13,789 nucleotides of DNA, from assembly GCA_026394915.1 (NCBI GenBank), contig JAPLZS010000105.1, forward strand, positions 1 through 13,789, in the 5' to 3' direction. A program made the position numbers and the translations under genes. Shown one piece after another: positions 5,448-12,749 of the stretch. The DNA is from Candidatus Woesearchaeota archaeon. GTDB taxonomy: Archaea; Nanobdellota; Nanobdellia; Woesearchaeales; UBA12501. The notes beneath the pieces are model-generated. The model saw only the letters and a program-made list of their open reading frames with translations. It did not search any database and was not told the origin of the DNA. Positions within the stretch are counted from its first letter, which is position 1. Each line of letters begins with the position of its first letter.

Positions 5448-6344
5448 ATGAGCAAAGATGGATCTGATACGAATGGAAATACTGGCGGGCCGAAGGTCAT
5501 GTCAGAGGAAGAGTACCATGCTCTTTTGAATGAATGCGGAAGCGATAATGAAGTTTCAAAGATAAAAACTGGTGCGCCTGAAGAGGTTCCAAGAAAACCA
5601 AGAAGATTGAAAGTCATAAGCTTGAAGGATGTCGTGCTGATCGGCGGATTGGCTCTTGCAGCAGCAGGCATGTACAGATATCATGGGCAGATCAACGAGG
5701 CAACAGGATGCTATCTTAGCCCTCTTTCTGACAATGTATGCTTTGTGCAGAAAAAAGGCCGTGTTAAAGGCGAAACTGCATATGAATTAAGGACAGGAGA
5801 TGATCTTGTCCAGGCAGTTTACAATGCAGAAGCTAACACCATGTCAATATCTCAGGATTATATTGACAGAGAGCTCAAGCGAGAATCTCTTGATGTCAAT
5901 GAGGCAATGTCTTCTCTTTATCAGAACAGCAACAACAGGAAACAGGCAACATGGTTTGTCATCCAGAATATGACAGAAGATGACATAAAAAGCAATGGAA
6001 GGAATATCGCTGATCGCCTCTATCAGGCAGACAGTAAGGACATGCAGGAAATAGTCCTTGAAGGCCTTGCAAACAATCCTGTTGAGAACAAAGAAGCTCT
6101 TGTCGCAGTAGGAGTTGAAAGCGTAAAGAGATATCCTGCAGAAGTTGCGCAGGCACTTTCAAATGAGGATATCCTTGACGAGGCAAGGAGAAGAGGTTCT
6201 GATATATTCAACAGCCTCTATGAAATAGTCATGGGAACTGCAAAAGACCAGTACAACAGATTATTCGGAGATGGGGCTCCTAAACCAGAGACTCAGGTTC
6301 CACAGACAGCACCTACAGCACCTTTAACACCCGGGGTGAAATGA
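5448..6344 (+). CDS. gene A: single-pass membrane protein of unknown function
   Basis: 298 aa, not recognised. Residues 1-55 are a polar cytoplasmic tail ending in 'RKPRRLK'. Residues 59-77 ('KDVVLIGGLALAAAGMYRY' region) form one transmembrane helix, and the basic charges before it predict the N-terminus inside. Residues 80-270 would lie outside, mostly helical, with a Cys pair (88, 98) close to the membrane able to form a disulfide and repeated helix-loop words ('NRKQATWFVIQNM', 'DMQEIVLEGLANNP', 'KEALVAVGVESVKRYP') suggesting a helical solenoid. The last 25 residues are Pro/Thr-rich. The ATG is preceded by CAGGGGG. First gene of the cluster; gene B starts directly after its stop, so co-transcription and coupled translation are likely. 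Possibly an envelope adaptor, by architecture only. Confidence 0.8.
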   Translation: MSKDGSDTNGNTGGPKVMSEEEYHALLNECGSDNEVSKIKTGAPEEVPRKPRRLKVISLKDVVLIGGLALAAAGMYRYHGQINEATGCYLSPLSDNVCFVQKKGRVKGETAYELRTGDDLVQAVYNAEANTMSISQDYIDRELKRESLDVNEAMSSLYQNSNNRKQATWFVIQNMTEDDIKSNGRNIADRLYQADSKDMQEIVLEGLANNPVENKEALVAVGVESVKRYPAEVAQALSNEDILDEARRRGSDIFNSLYEIVMGTAKDQYNRLFGDGAPKPETQVPQTAPTAPLTPGVK

Positions 6345-6662
6345 ATGGGAGAGATAATGAGATATCTGGCAGGAGTTGCAGCAGCAGCTGCATTGTTCGG
6401 CGCAGGCTACACAATGGGCTGCGCAGGAGCGCAGGACAAGGATTACAAGCTCATGAGGGAGACAGACAAGATAGGGACTGAGCATGTGTATCTTCAGGAT
6501 AAGAGCACAATAGACAGAAGGATCTACGAAGTCATGAAAGAAGATGGCAATGTCAGCCTAAAGCCCTACAAGTTCGAGATGAATCTTGAAAGGCCAGAGC
6601 AGGCAACACGGCAGACTAATCAGAACAGCACAACACAATCAAAACCAGCAGGAGGGAATTAA
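6345..6662 (+). CDS. gene B: small membrane-anchored or secreted protein
   Basis: 105 aa, not recognised. Residues 6-25 are a strongly hydrophobic Ala/Gly-rich helix (signal anchor or signal peptide) ending in 'YTMGCAG'. Cys26 is not in a good lipobox, so lipid attachment is possible but weakly supported. Residues 27-85 are charged and polar, with a Lys/Asp-rich start and 'RRIYEVMKEDGNVSLKPYKFEMNL', perhaps a small strand-rich unit. The tail is Gln/Thr/Asn-rich. ATG 6345 immediately follows the gene A stop and has GGGGTGA 4-5 nt upstream; an alternative ATG at 6357 (MRYLAG) has GGGAG upstream. Gene C follows after 1 nt. Likely an outward-facing partner of gene A. Confidence 0.72.
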   Translation: MGEIMRYLAGVAAAAALFGAGYTMGCAGAQDKDYKLMRETDKIGTEHVYLQDKSTIDRRIYEVMKEDGNVSLKPYKFEMNLERPEQATRQTNQNSTTQSKPAGGN

Positions 6663-6663
6663 G

Positions 6664-7974
6664 ATGGCAGATGGATATGATTCAGGAAAAGGGAATGGTG
6701 GAGCTCCTTCCGGAGCACCTAATGGATTAACAGACGCTCAAAGAAAAAGATATAACGAGTTATTGGGCTACCAGTCTTCTGGAAAAACTCAAGGAGCACA
6801 AATTCTTCCAAAGACTGCATTTGTTTCATCTCCAAAAGAAGTCTATAACGGAGAAACTCTTGACGCTATAATGAACGATATAGAGATCTTGAGAACAGGA
6901 TTAGAGACTTATATTGTTGAGACAAGAGGAGAAAGCGAAGGATACAGGGTCATAAAGAAGAAGAAGATTGAACAGAGGGAAATGCCATTCAAAGAGCCAA
7001 GGACAATCAGCAATCTTGTGAAATATATATCTGAAAAAGGAGTTGTTGACGGAGCCCAGGAGTTTGCAAAGGGAAGAGTCCAAAAGAAGATGACGCCGGT
7101 TGAAGTCACATATGAAGAGAGAGAACCTCTTAACATAACAGAGCTAAGAGAAAAACTTGAAGCTTATGTTGGTGCATATCTGACTCAGCTCAATAATTAT
7201 GCAGCAGAACTCAGAAAGATGGGCGTAAACATAGATGACACAATAAATCGCTTAACTATCAACAGGAAAGAATATACAGAAATGTCTGTTGTCTCTCTTC
7301 AGCAAGGCGAGGAGTTGATAGTCAAGCTTTCAGAGACAAAGGGCGCAAAGAAAGAAGTCAATGATATTAAAGATCAGACAAGAAAATCAGACAGTGCTTA
7401 CATTGAGCTTAGCAACCTTTTATTTGATCTTGAGGATAAAGTCTCAAAATTGGAGAGAGGAATCCCTGAGAGTAAAGATGACCACGAGTTCTCTAAAAAT
7501 GCAGAGAGGCTTGTAAGGGCTTATGAGGAATCTCTCAATAATGTAAAAGGCGTTGGTGACACATTCAGCAAGCTCATTGAGAAATACACCTCTTTTGTGG
7601 ATATTCTGCTTGATGTCTCAAAGAGCACAAACGGCATGGTGGAGAAGCTTTCAGAATCATTCACAGTGATTCAGGGCGGAATGGGCGATGTGAAGAAGAT
7701 AGCTTCATACACATCTCAAATCTACGTAAATGCTGTGCAGATAGGTTTAGCATTGAACGAGAATACCGGACGTGTAATAGAAGTTGAAGATATGGCCAAT
7801 AACACCTCTAAATTCAGGCAGATTTCAGAGAAGAAATGCCAGGAAGCTGCAAATCGCATCGATGTGCTTTCAAGGCCAGATAGATGCCTTCCTCCTCAAG
7901 CATCTGGGGCAGGCGCTATGGCAAATGATTCAGAGGAAGATCCTCTTGAGGCAGAGATAAAAGCAGCCTCTTAA
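6664..7974 (+). CDS. gene C: soluble helical coiled-coil protein
   Basis: 436 aa, not recognised. The start is ATG 6664 (GGAGG 8 nt upstream, 1 nt after the gene B stop), not the in-frame upstream codon inside gene B. Residues 1-45 are Gly/Ser/Ala-rich and disordered. Residues 55-75 hold a helix followed by a Lys-rich basic stretch near 'VIKKKKIEQRE'. Residues 155-385 are almost wholly amphipathic helix with heptad-like Leu/Ile/Val spacing. The tail is acidic ('DSEEDPLEAEIKAAS'). No transmembrane segment. The helical middle faintly recalls the TelA (toxic anion resistance) family, but no diagnostic motif is seen and I do not assign it. Last gene of the first unit; a T-tract follows at once. 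A cytoplasmic scaffold or ATPase adaptor is a guess from the context. Confidence 0.78.
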   Translation: MADGYDSGKGNGGAPSGAPNGLTDAQRKRYNELLGYQSSGKTQGAQILPKTAFVSSPKEVYNGETLDAIMNDIEILRTGLETYIVETRGESEGYRVIKKKKIEQREMPFKEPRTISNLVKYISEKGVVDGAQEFAKGRVQKKMTPVEVTYEEREPLNITELREKLEAYVGAYLTQLNNYAAELRKMGVNIDDTINRLTINRKEYTEMSVVSLQQGEELIVKLSETKGAKKEVNDIKDQTRKSDSAYIELSNLLFDLEDKVSKLERGIPESKDDHEFSKNAERLVRAYEESLNNVKGVGDTFSKLIEKYTSFVDILLDVSKSTNGMVEKLSESFTVIQGGMGDVKKIASYTSQIYVNAVQIGLALNENTGRVIEVEDMANNTSKFRQISEKKCQEAANRIDVLSRPDRCLPPQASGAGAMANDSEEDPLEAEIKAAS

Positions 7975-7976
7975 TA

Positions 7977-7997
7977 TTTTTCTTTTTTATTTTTTTA
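7977..7997 (+). terminator. T-tract terminator ending the A-B-C unit
   Basis: Runs TTTT, TTTTTT and TTTTTTT follow the gene C stop codon directly. Together with the TATA box at 7998 they split the cluster into two transcription units. Confidence 0.6.
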
Positions 7998-8006
7998 TTA
8001 ATATAA
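7998..8006 (+). promoter_or_regulatory. TATA box of the second unit (leaderless at gene D)
   Basis: TTAATATAA is centred about 23 nt before the ATG at 8025. No ribosome binding site is present before that ATG, which fits a leaderless transcript starting at gene D. Confidence 0.6.
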
Positions 8007-8024
8007 AACGGTAAAACCTGCACA

Positions 8025-8435
8025 ATGAGAAAGAAAGAACTAGACGAAGGACTGCGAAGGGGATATTTTATTGGCCTCACAAAATGCCTTAGCCGGCTCA
8101 GCCATTCTGAGAATGATGGCTACATAAAACAGCTTGCAGGCATAATGAGTGTCTATCTCATAGGAAACAGGCATGGCAAGGAGATAAGAAACCCTGTTGT
8201 AGGTGTCTATTCAGGACTTCCTGATTATGACACCACTTACAGGCTCAAGAACGAGATAGATCTTGCAAGAGGCTCCTGTCTTTTCTTACAAGATGACTTC
8301 ATAGTGTCATTCTTCAAGAGAAATCTTACGCAAAAACCTGAAGAAGCAGATACTTCTTTGAATACAAGTGATAATATCATTAAACCGGATTCTCGGAAGG
8401 ATTGCATCTTTTGTAAACGGTTTCAAGGCAAATGA
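8025..8435 (+). CDS. gene D, first ORF: unrecognised protein, probably the N-terminal half of a frameshifted gene
   Basis: 136-aa ORF, not recognised. Residues 1-45 are helical, and 55-103 read as strand-turn-strand-helix ('NPVVGVYSGLPDYDTTYRLKNEIDL' then 'DDFIVSFFKRNL'). Residues 58-103 resemble residues 38-93 of the next ORF (FFIGI, KYEIDF, NDLFFKHL), so the two ORFs look like duplicated domains of one protein. From about residue 115 the frame drifts into 'KPDSRKDCIFCKRFQGK', which looks like out-of-frame coding, while the next ORF in the +1 frame carries the sensible continuation. Starts the second unit, with a leaderless promoter. No transmembrane segment. Confidence 0.6.
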   Translation: MRKKELDEGLRRGYFIGLTKCLSRLSHSENDGYIKQLAGIMSVYLIGNRHGKEIRNPVVGVYSGLPDYDTTYRLKNEIDLARGSCLFLQDDFIVSFFKRNLTQKPEEADTSLNTSDNIIKPDSRKDCIFCKRFQGK

Positions 8436-8928
8436 CATCAACTTTGACTGCTCAGGAAAAAGCATCAATCTTTTCTTCATAGGAATCAATGAATATTCAC
8501 CTTCAAGGAACGGGCTGTGGGTCAAATATGAAATAGATTTTGATAGGAACATAGAAGGCAAGGTTGAAAACAGCCTTAAAGAGATGGGCAAGTCAAGGTT
8601 CCTGCGAAATGACCTTTTCTTCAAGCATTTAAGGCCCTATCTGAGTGAATTGCCTTCTCATTTCCAGGAGGGCATAATAGGCCCCTTTGCATACACTGGA
8701 GTAGAATCTGGATCAAGATTCAGCGGATTATGCAATACATCCCAATCCCAGGATTCATTTGTCCTTGAATATACAAGGACATCGATGGATAAGAGATCCA
8801 GAAACCCATCTGATGGTTATAACATATCTGCTGATAAGACGCTTTTCTGCAGCAGCGATCTGGCTCTCAGCGTCAAGCAGTTCTCAAAGAATGACAAGAT
8901 CATAGTAATGGGTGGTGCAAATGAGTGA
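8368..8928 (+). CDS. gene D, second ORF: unrecognised protein, probably the C-terminal half of a frameshifted gene
   Basis: 186 aa from the GTG at 8368; the frame is open only from 8362. There is no ribosome binding site before this GTG and it overlaps the first ORF by 68 nt, so it is more likely the continuation of gene D after a +1 shift somewhere in 8362-8435. No obvious +1 slippery site was seen. Joined, the product is about 300 aa. Residues 38-93 repeat the pattern of the first ORF. Residues 95-186 are a mixed tail with two Cys and a final strand 'DKIIVMGGANE'. Its last 8 nt overlap gene E, which suggests translational coupling. Function unknown. Confidence 0.6.
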   Translation: MIISLNRILGRIASFVNGFKANDINFDCSGKSINLFFIGINEYSPSRNGLWVKYEIDFDRNIEGKVENSLKEMGKSRFLRNDLFFKHLRPYLSELPSHFQEGIIGPFAYTGVESGSRFSGLCNTSQSQDSFVLEYTRTSMDKRSRNPSDGYNISADKTLFCSSDLALSVKQFSKNDKIIVMGGANE

Positions 8929-11017
8929 TTCAATTAGGATAATCAGCGAAGTCCCTCTGGAGCCTGAGAACACCCCAAAGAGGGATGAACTTGCCAGAAA
9001 GAGAGGCCTTGCTGAGATCATTCTTGATGACAGCCTGAACGTAAGCGATGAGATAGACAGCATATTCTTCTCGAATCCTGAGATAAACGCAAGGATAACT
9101 GCAGATCTCTCATTGAAAGAGAATGCAAAGCTGAATCTGAAATCAGAATATGAAAAAGTATATCATAAATATTCAGGAATAATCAAGATGGCCTCTGCTG
9201 TCGACAGGGTTGATATGTTCCTCGGGCCTATCCAGGCAGCATTAAGCGAGTCTGAGAGCCACTACTTGAAATATGCTTACATCATCTCAAAAGTATCTGA
9301 ACTTTCTGTGAAAGGGGCGCTTTCCCTCTGGTACAAATCAAAAAGCAATGACATTGCATCAGTAATAGGCTGGGCATGCAATGAGATGATTGCAGCAACA
9401 GTGCCTTATGCAAATGCGATGAATATCCTGCCCATCTATAAATCCCTGATCAAGAGACAGATGAGGAAAGAGGCAGCAGAGAATTTCCTTGAGAAACTGC
9501 AGGATTATGACCTTGAAAAGAGCGGTAGAAGGATAATAAGCGTTTACAGCATTGAAGGCGGGAAGAGGATACCTCTCCAGAAAGGATCAAGGAAAAGGAG
9601 ATCTGATCCTAATTCAGGCAGCAATCCCTCAAAAAGTCCAGGATCAAGATCAAGCGGATCAAAGAGCGAATCAAAGCCAAGAAAATCAAATAACAATCCT
9701 AACAATGGTTCGCGAAAATCGCAGCCAGAATCAATTGAAAAAGATTATCAAATCAAGGCCGGAAGTGATGATAACAATGATTGCGCTATGCCTGAATACG
9801 CAGGATACACATTCAGGATGAATGATTTCTATACTTACTGCAGACAGCAGGGAGTGATAGGCAAGAAAGAAGAGCTCACTAAGATGGCTCTGAATACAAT
9901 AGATCTCAAATCATTCATAGTGATGGGCCAGAGCGGATCAGGGAAGACATATCTGCTGAATCCGATAATCAATCTTGTGCCTCCTGAATACACATATCTG
10001 CTCGAATATTCCACAGATGCAGCATTCTTCAGGCAGTCAAAGAAGCTGAAGGGAAAGAAGATACTCATAGTGCCTGAGCTGCAGAAGATAATAATATCCG
10101 GTTCGCAGATACCAGAGATACTAAAGACCTTGCTTGAAGGAAGGACTGTCCATAAGCATATGATAGACTCTAAGCATGGCGGAGATCTTCTTGAGCAGGA
10201 GATATATCCTATCACAATATTCACTCAGCTTGCTTATGAGAACCGGGCAAAGAAGCTTTTTGATGAGAACACTGAGCTGAGCAGAAGGCTTAAGCATATC
10301 CGGGTAAGGAATACTGAGTCAGACATAAGCAACATACTTCAATTCAAGACATTGAAAAGGCAGTTCGGAGCAGACGAAAGCGGACTCGGCGAGGAAGATG
10401 TATCCAGATTAAAGAGGCATTTCAAGAGCTGCATGGATCTTGATGTCAGGAGATATGTCGATCCTTTTGCAGAGGCGATTTCAGAATATATACCAGAGAC
10501 CCAGAGGACAGTCAGCTATGTCGATAATTATTTTGATTATCTCAATGAATACGCAAAGATAAATTTCCAGAACAGGGTATTTGACTCAAAGACAGGCACA
10601 CTGTTCCTCAGCCTTGAGGATCATTACAATGTGTTCAAGATGTATCACAGCGAATTCTGCGACACTCTGAAGCAGTTCGACAGTATCGACGATTTTGGAG
10701 AGGGCACAAAGAGATCAGACCAGGAGCTTGATCTTGAATATCTTTTCAATGCAGGAGCAAGCACGATGAGAGAGAATTATCCTCACTTATACCCAAAGTG
10801 GATGGATCTGCACACAGGCAGAGCGCAGACAAGAATGGTGCAGACAGAAAGCGCAGACAGCCCAGACAGTCCGAGAATACGGATCTATGATGCACTTGAA
10901 GACAAGATGATAAGCATAGATGGCATTAAAGATGCGATCAGCCAGACAAATCTTGAAAGGCCCAATGCTCCTGAGGGTAATGATTCTCCAACAGATAATA
11001 TCCATGAAGGTGCTTGA
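8921..11017 (+). CDS. gene E: P-loop ATPase with long N-terminal helical domain
   Basis: 698 aa. ATG 8921 overlaps the gene D stop by 8 nt and has GGGTGGTG just upstream. Residues 1-215 are mostly helix. Residues 221-287 are a disordered Ser/Lys/Asn/Pro/Arg linker. The ATPase core follows: Walker A GQSGSGKT (336-343), Walker B-like ILIVPE (381-386) with Pro where Asp is usual but the catalytic Glu386 present, a sensor-1-like strand 'PITIFTQ' (430-436), and 'ELSRRLKHIRVR' (452-463) with paired Arg in the position of an arginine finger. The order and spacing resemble AAA+/SF3-like cores of mobile-element helicase-type ATPases, but no helicase or primase partner is nearby. The C-terminal 230 residues are helical and unrecognised. 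It is the only evident energy-coupling protein in the cluster, so it probably powers assembly or movement of the membrane components. Start of gene F is 1 nt after its stop. Confidence 0.8.
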   Translation: MSDSIRIISEVPLEPENTPKRDELARKRGLAEIILDDSLNVSDEIDSIFFSNPEINARITADLSLKENAKLNLKSEYEKVYHKYSGIIKMASAVDRVDMFLGPIQAALSESESHYLKYAYIISKVSELSVKGALSLWYKSKSNDIASVIGWACNEMIAATVPYANAMNILPIYKSLIKRQMRKEAAENFLEKLQDYDLEKSGRRIISVYSIEGGKRIPLQKGSRKRRSDPNSGSNPSKSPGSRSSGSKSESKPRKSNNNPNNGSRKSQPESIEKDYQIKAGSDDNNDCAMPEYAGYTFRMNDFYTYCRQQGVIGKKEELTKMALNTIDLKSFIVMGQSGSGKTYLLNPIINLVPPEYTYLLEYSTDAAFFRQSKKLKGKKILIVPELQKIIISGSQIPEILKTLLEGRTVHKHMIDSKHGGDLLEQEIYPITIFTQLAYENRAKKLFDENTELSRRLKHIRVRNTESDISNILQFKTLKRQFGADESGLGEEDVSRLKRHFKSCMDLDVRRYVDPFAEAISEYIPETQRTVSYVDNYFDYLNEYAKINFQNRVFDSKTGTLFLSLEDHYNVFKMYHSEFCDTLKQFDSIDDFGEGTKRSDQELDLEYLFNAGASTMRENYPHLYPKWMDLHTGRAQTRMVQTESADSPDSPRIRIYDALEDKMISIDGIKDAISQTNLERPNAPEGNDSPTDNIHEGA

Positions 11018-11018
11018 G

Positions 11019-12749
11019 ATGCGAACAGATAATACGGCGCTGCAAGATATGATATACCAATCATTGAGGCAGGGCACTGTGCCTTCTCCTGATGCTGTTA
11101 AAGATCTTAGAAAAAGATATTCTGATATGACTGATGATACTCTGGAGCATATCCTGAATGCAGCCAAGAAACGGATAGAGAATGAGAAAGATGAGATGGG
11201 AGCGTATCTCAATGTAGAAATGAACGAGATCAATTCTGATCTATCACAGCTTGAGAGGACTCTTGATGGTAAGATAAGCATCGAAACAGTCAATTCAATA
11301 GATAAGTTTGAAACAAGGATTGCAGAGTCTCAAAAGAAGTATTCTCATCTTGAAGGAGACTCATTGTTTGCGAGCATGTTGGAGGATTATTCTTTGTTCT
11401 TGGATGGAGTTAGCTCAAAAGCAGCATCAATCAGGGATGGCCTCATAGCTACAGTAAATTCTTCATTTGATTCTCTTCTTTCAAAGTATGGATCCATCCA
11501 AATCGTGCCAGATAACTTGACTGTGCTTAAGGATATGAAGAACCTGTCAAATGAGCATAAGGAAATCATGTCTAAAATGGGCATGAACCCAAGGATTGCA
11601 GTAGACCTTTCAAAAGGCATAGATGAATCGATATCGATCATACAAGAGATGATAATAACAGAGAAGAAACAGGAGCAGTCTTTATATCAGCAGAGAGACC
11701 GCACATACCAAAGATTCACAGAATTGAGGTCTGATTATTATGATGATTCAAAATCTGCAGATATCCAGGCAATACATGAGGAATGTCTTGAACTGAAGAG
11801 CATGATGGGCTCTTATAGTGATATCAGGGTTGGAGAGGTGGACATTTTCCTGAATAATCTTGAAAAATGTGTTCAGGATAAAGATAATCTGAGATCAGGC
11901 AAAGCGAAGAGCATATTCAAGAAAGCTGCAGCAGCAGCCGTGCTGATCGGGTTATCTTATTGTGCAATAAGCATCGGAGCAGCAGGGTTGGGTTATATCA
12001 ATAGTTCTATAGACTCTGCAAAAGAGAGAAAGAAAGCAGAAACAGCTTCTGCGCTTTATTCCCAGCAATCCCAAATTCCAAATCAGCAGAGGGAACTCCC
12101 TGCATCTCAGGAAGCTGAGCCTCCTGCACCTCAATATGCTGCACCAGCCTCTTCTGGCGCTCCAGACAATCAAGCACAATATGAACCTCCCAGGGTTCCA
12201 AGAGAGAATCTTATGATGGGCATGATTGCAGACCTTGATCCAAACATAGAATATATAGTTTATATCCAAAAGAATGCAGGCATAACTTCTTTGTATGAAG
12301 TCAATTCAGGGACAGTCAGCTCTCGACCTGTAAATTCATGGAATTCTATAGATGGAAAAGGCGGCAATGGGCCGAAAGAACAGGATGGAGATTTCAAGAC
12401 TCCAGAGGGGATATACCGGATAAGGGCCATGAAATGGATAAAAACTAATGAGCCTATGTTCGGGCCTGTGGCCATTCAGATCGATTATCCCAATGGGATT
12501 GACCAGAACCTGGGAAGGACAGGGGGTCAGGCAGGCAATTCAATCCTGATCTGCGGAACTTATCTTGATGAAAGGCTCAATGCTTTGAACAACGGGCAAG
12601 ACGTGACTAATGGCAGCATTGTGCTCAAGCCTGATGATGCGATTCAGCTTGCAAATACTATAGAGAGCAGGATAAACAAGACAGTTGTGGTCATCGAGGG
12701 AAATAATGCGATAAGCAGCGATTATATAAGGGGATATTTTTCAAGATGA
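11019..12749 (+). CDS. gene F: helical/TM protein with catalytically degenerate L,D-transpeptidase (YkuD/YafK-like) domain
   Basis: 576 aa from ATG 11019 (GAAGGTG about 6 nt upstream; earlier in-frame starts lie inside gene E and lack such a site). Residues 1-295 are cytoplasmic amphipathic helices. Residues 304-327 form a transmembrane helix, preceded by basic residues (N-in). Residues 347-398 are a Gln/Pro/Ala linker. Residues 408-576 match the L,D-transpeptidase fold: 'GDFKTPEG' (457-464), 'QIDYPNG', 'GRTGG', then ILICGT and VTNGSIVL. In active enzymes the motif is H-x(14-17)-[S/T]HGC-h-[R/N]. Here it is C512-x17-T530-N-G-S533-I-V: both His, the nucleophile Cys and the Arg are replaced, with spacing kept. 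It is probably a binding or structural domain outside the cell, not a cross-linking enzyme; archaea lack murein. ATGA overlap with gene G. Confidence 0.8.
   Translation: MRTDNTALQDMIYQSLRQGTVPSPDAVKDLRKRYSDMTDDTLEHILNAAKKRIENEKDEMGAYLNVEMNEINSDLSQLERTLDGKISIETVNSIDKFETRIAESQKKYSHLEGDSLFASMLEDYSLFLDGVSSKAASIRDGLIATVNSSFDSLLSKYGSIQIVPDNLTVLKDMKNLSNEHKEIMSKMGMNPRIAVDLSKGIDESISIIQEMIITEKKQEQSLYQQRDRTYQRFTELRSDYYDDSKSADIQAIHEECLELKSMMGSYSDIRVGEVDIFLNNLEKCVQDKDNLRSGKAKSIFKKAAAAAVLIGLSYCAISIGAAGLGYINSSIDSAKERKKAETASALYSQQSQIPNQQRELPASQEAEPPAPQYAAPASSGAPDNQAQYEPPRVPRENLMMGMIADLDPNIEYIVYIQKNAGITSLYEVNSGTVSSRPVNSWNSIDGKGGNGPKEQDGDFKTPEGIYRIRAMKWIKTNEPMFGPVAIQIDYPNGIDQNLGRTGGQAGNSILICGTYLDERLNALNNGQDVTNGSIVLKPDDAIQLANTIESRINKTVVVIEGNNAISSDYIRGYFSR

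Noticed and set aside
6586..6663. N-terminal extension of gene C into gene B
   Set aside because: The ATG at 6664 has GGAGG at the right distance and follows the gene B stop by 1 nt; the extension is gene B read in another frame.
6664..7974. TelA/toxic anion resistance family assignment for gene C
   Set aside because: Only generic helical resemblance; no family-specific motif could be identified by eye.
10920..11018. N-terminal extension of gene F into gene E
   Set aside because: It is the gene E coding sequence in another frame; the ATG at 11019 has a GGTG-type ribosome binding site.
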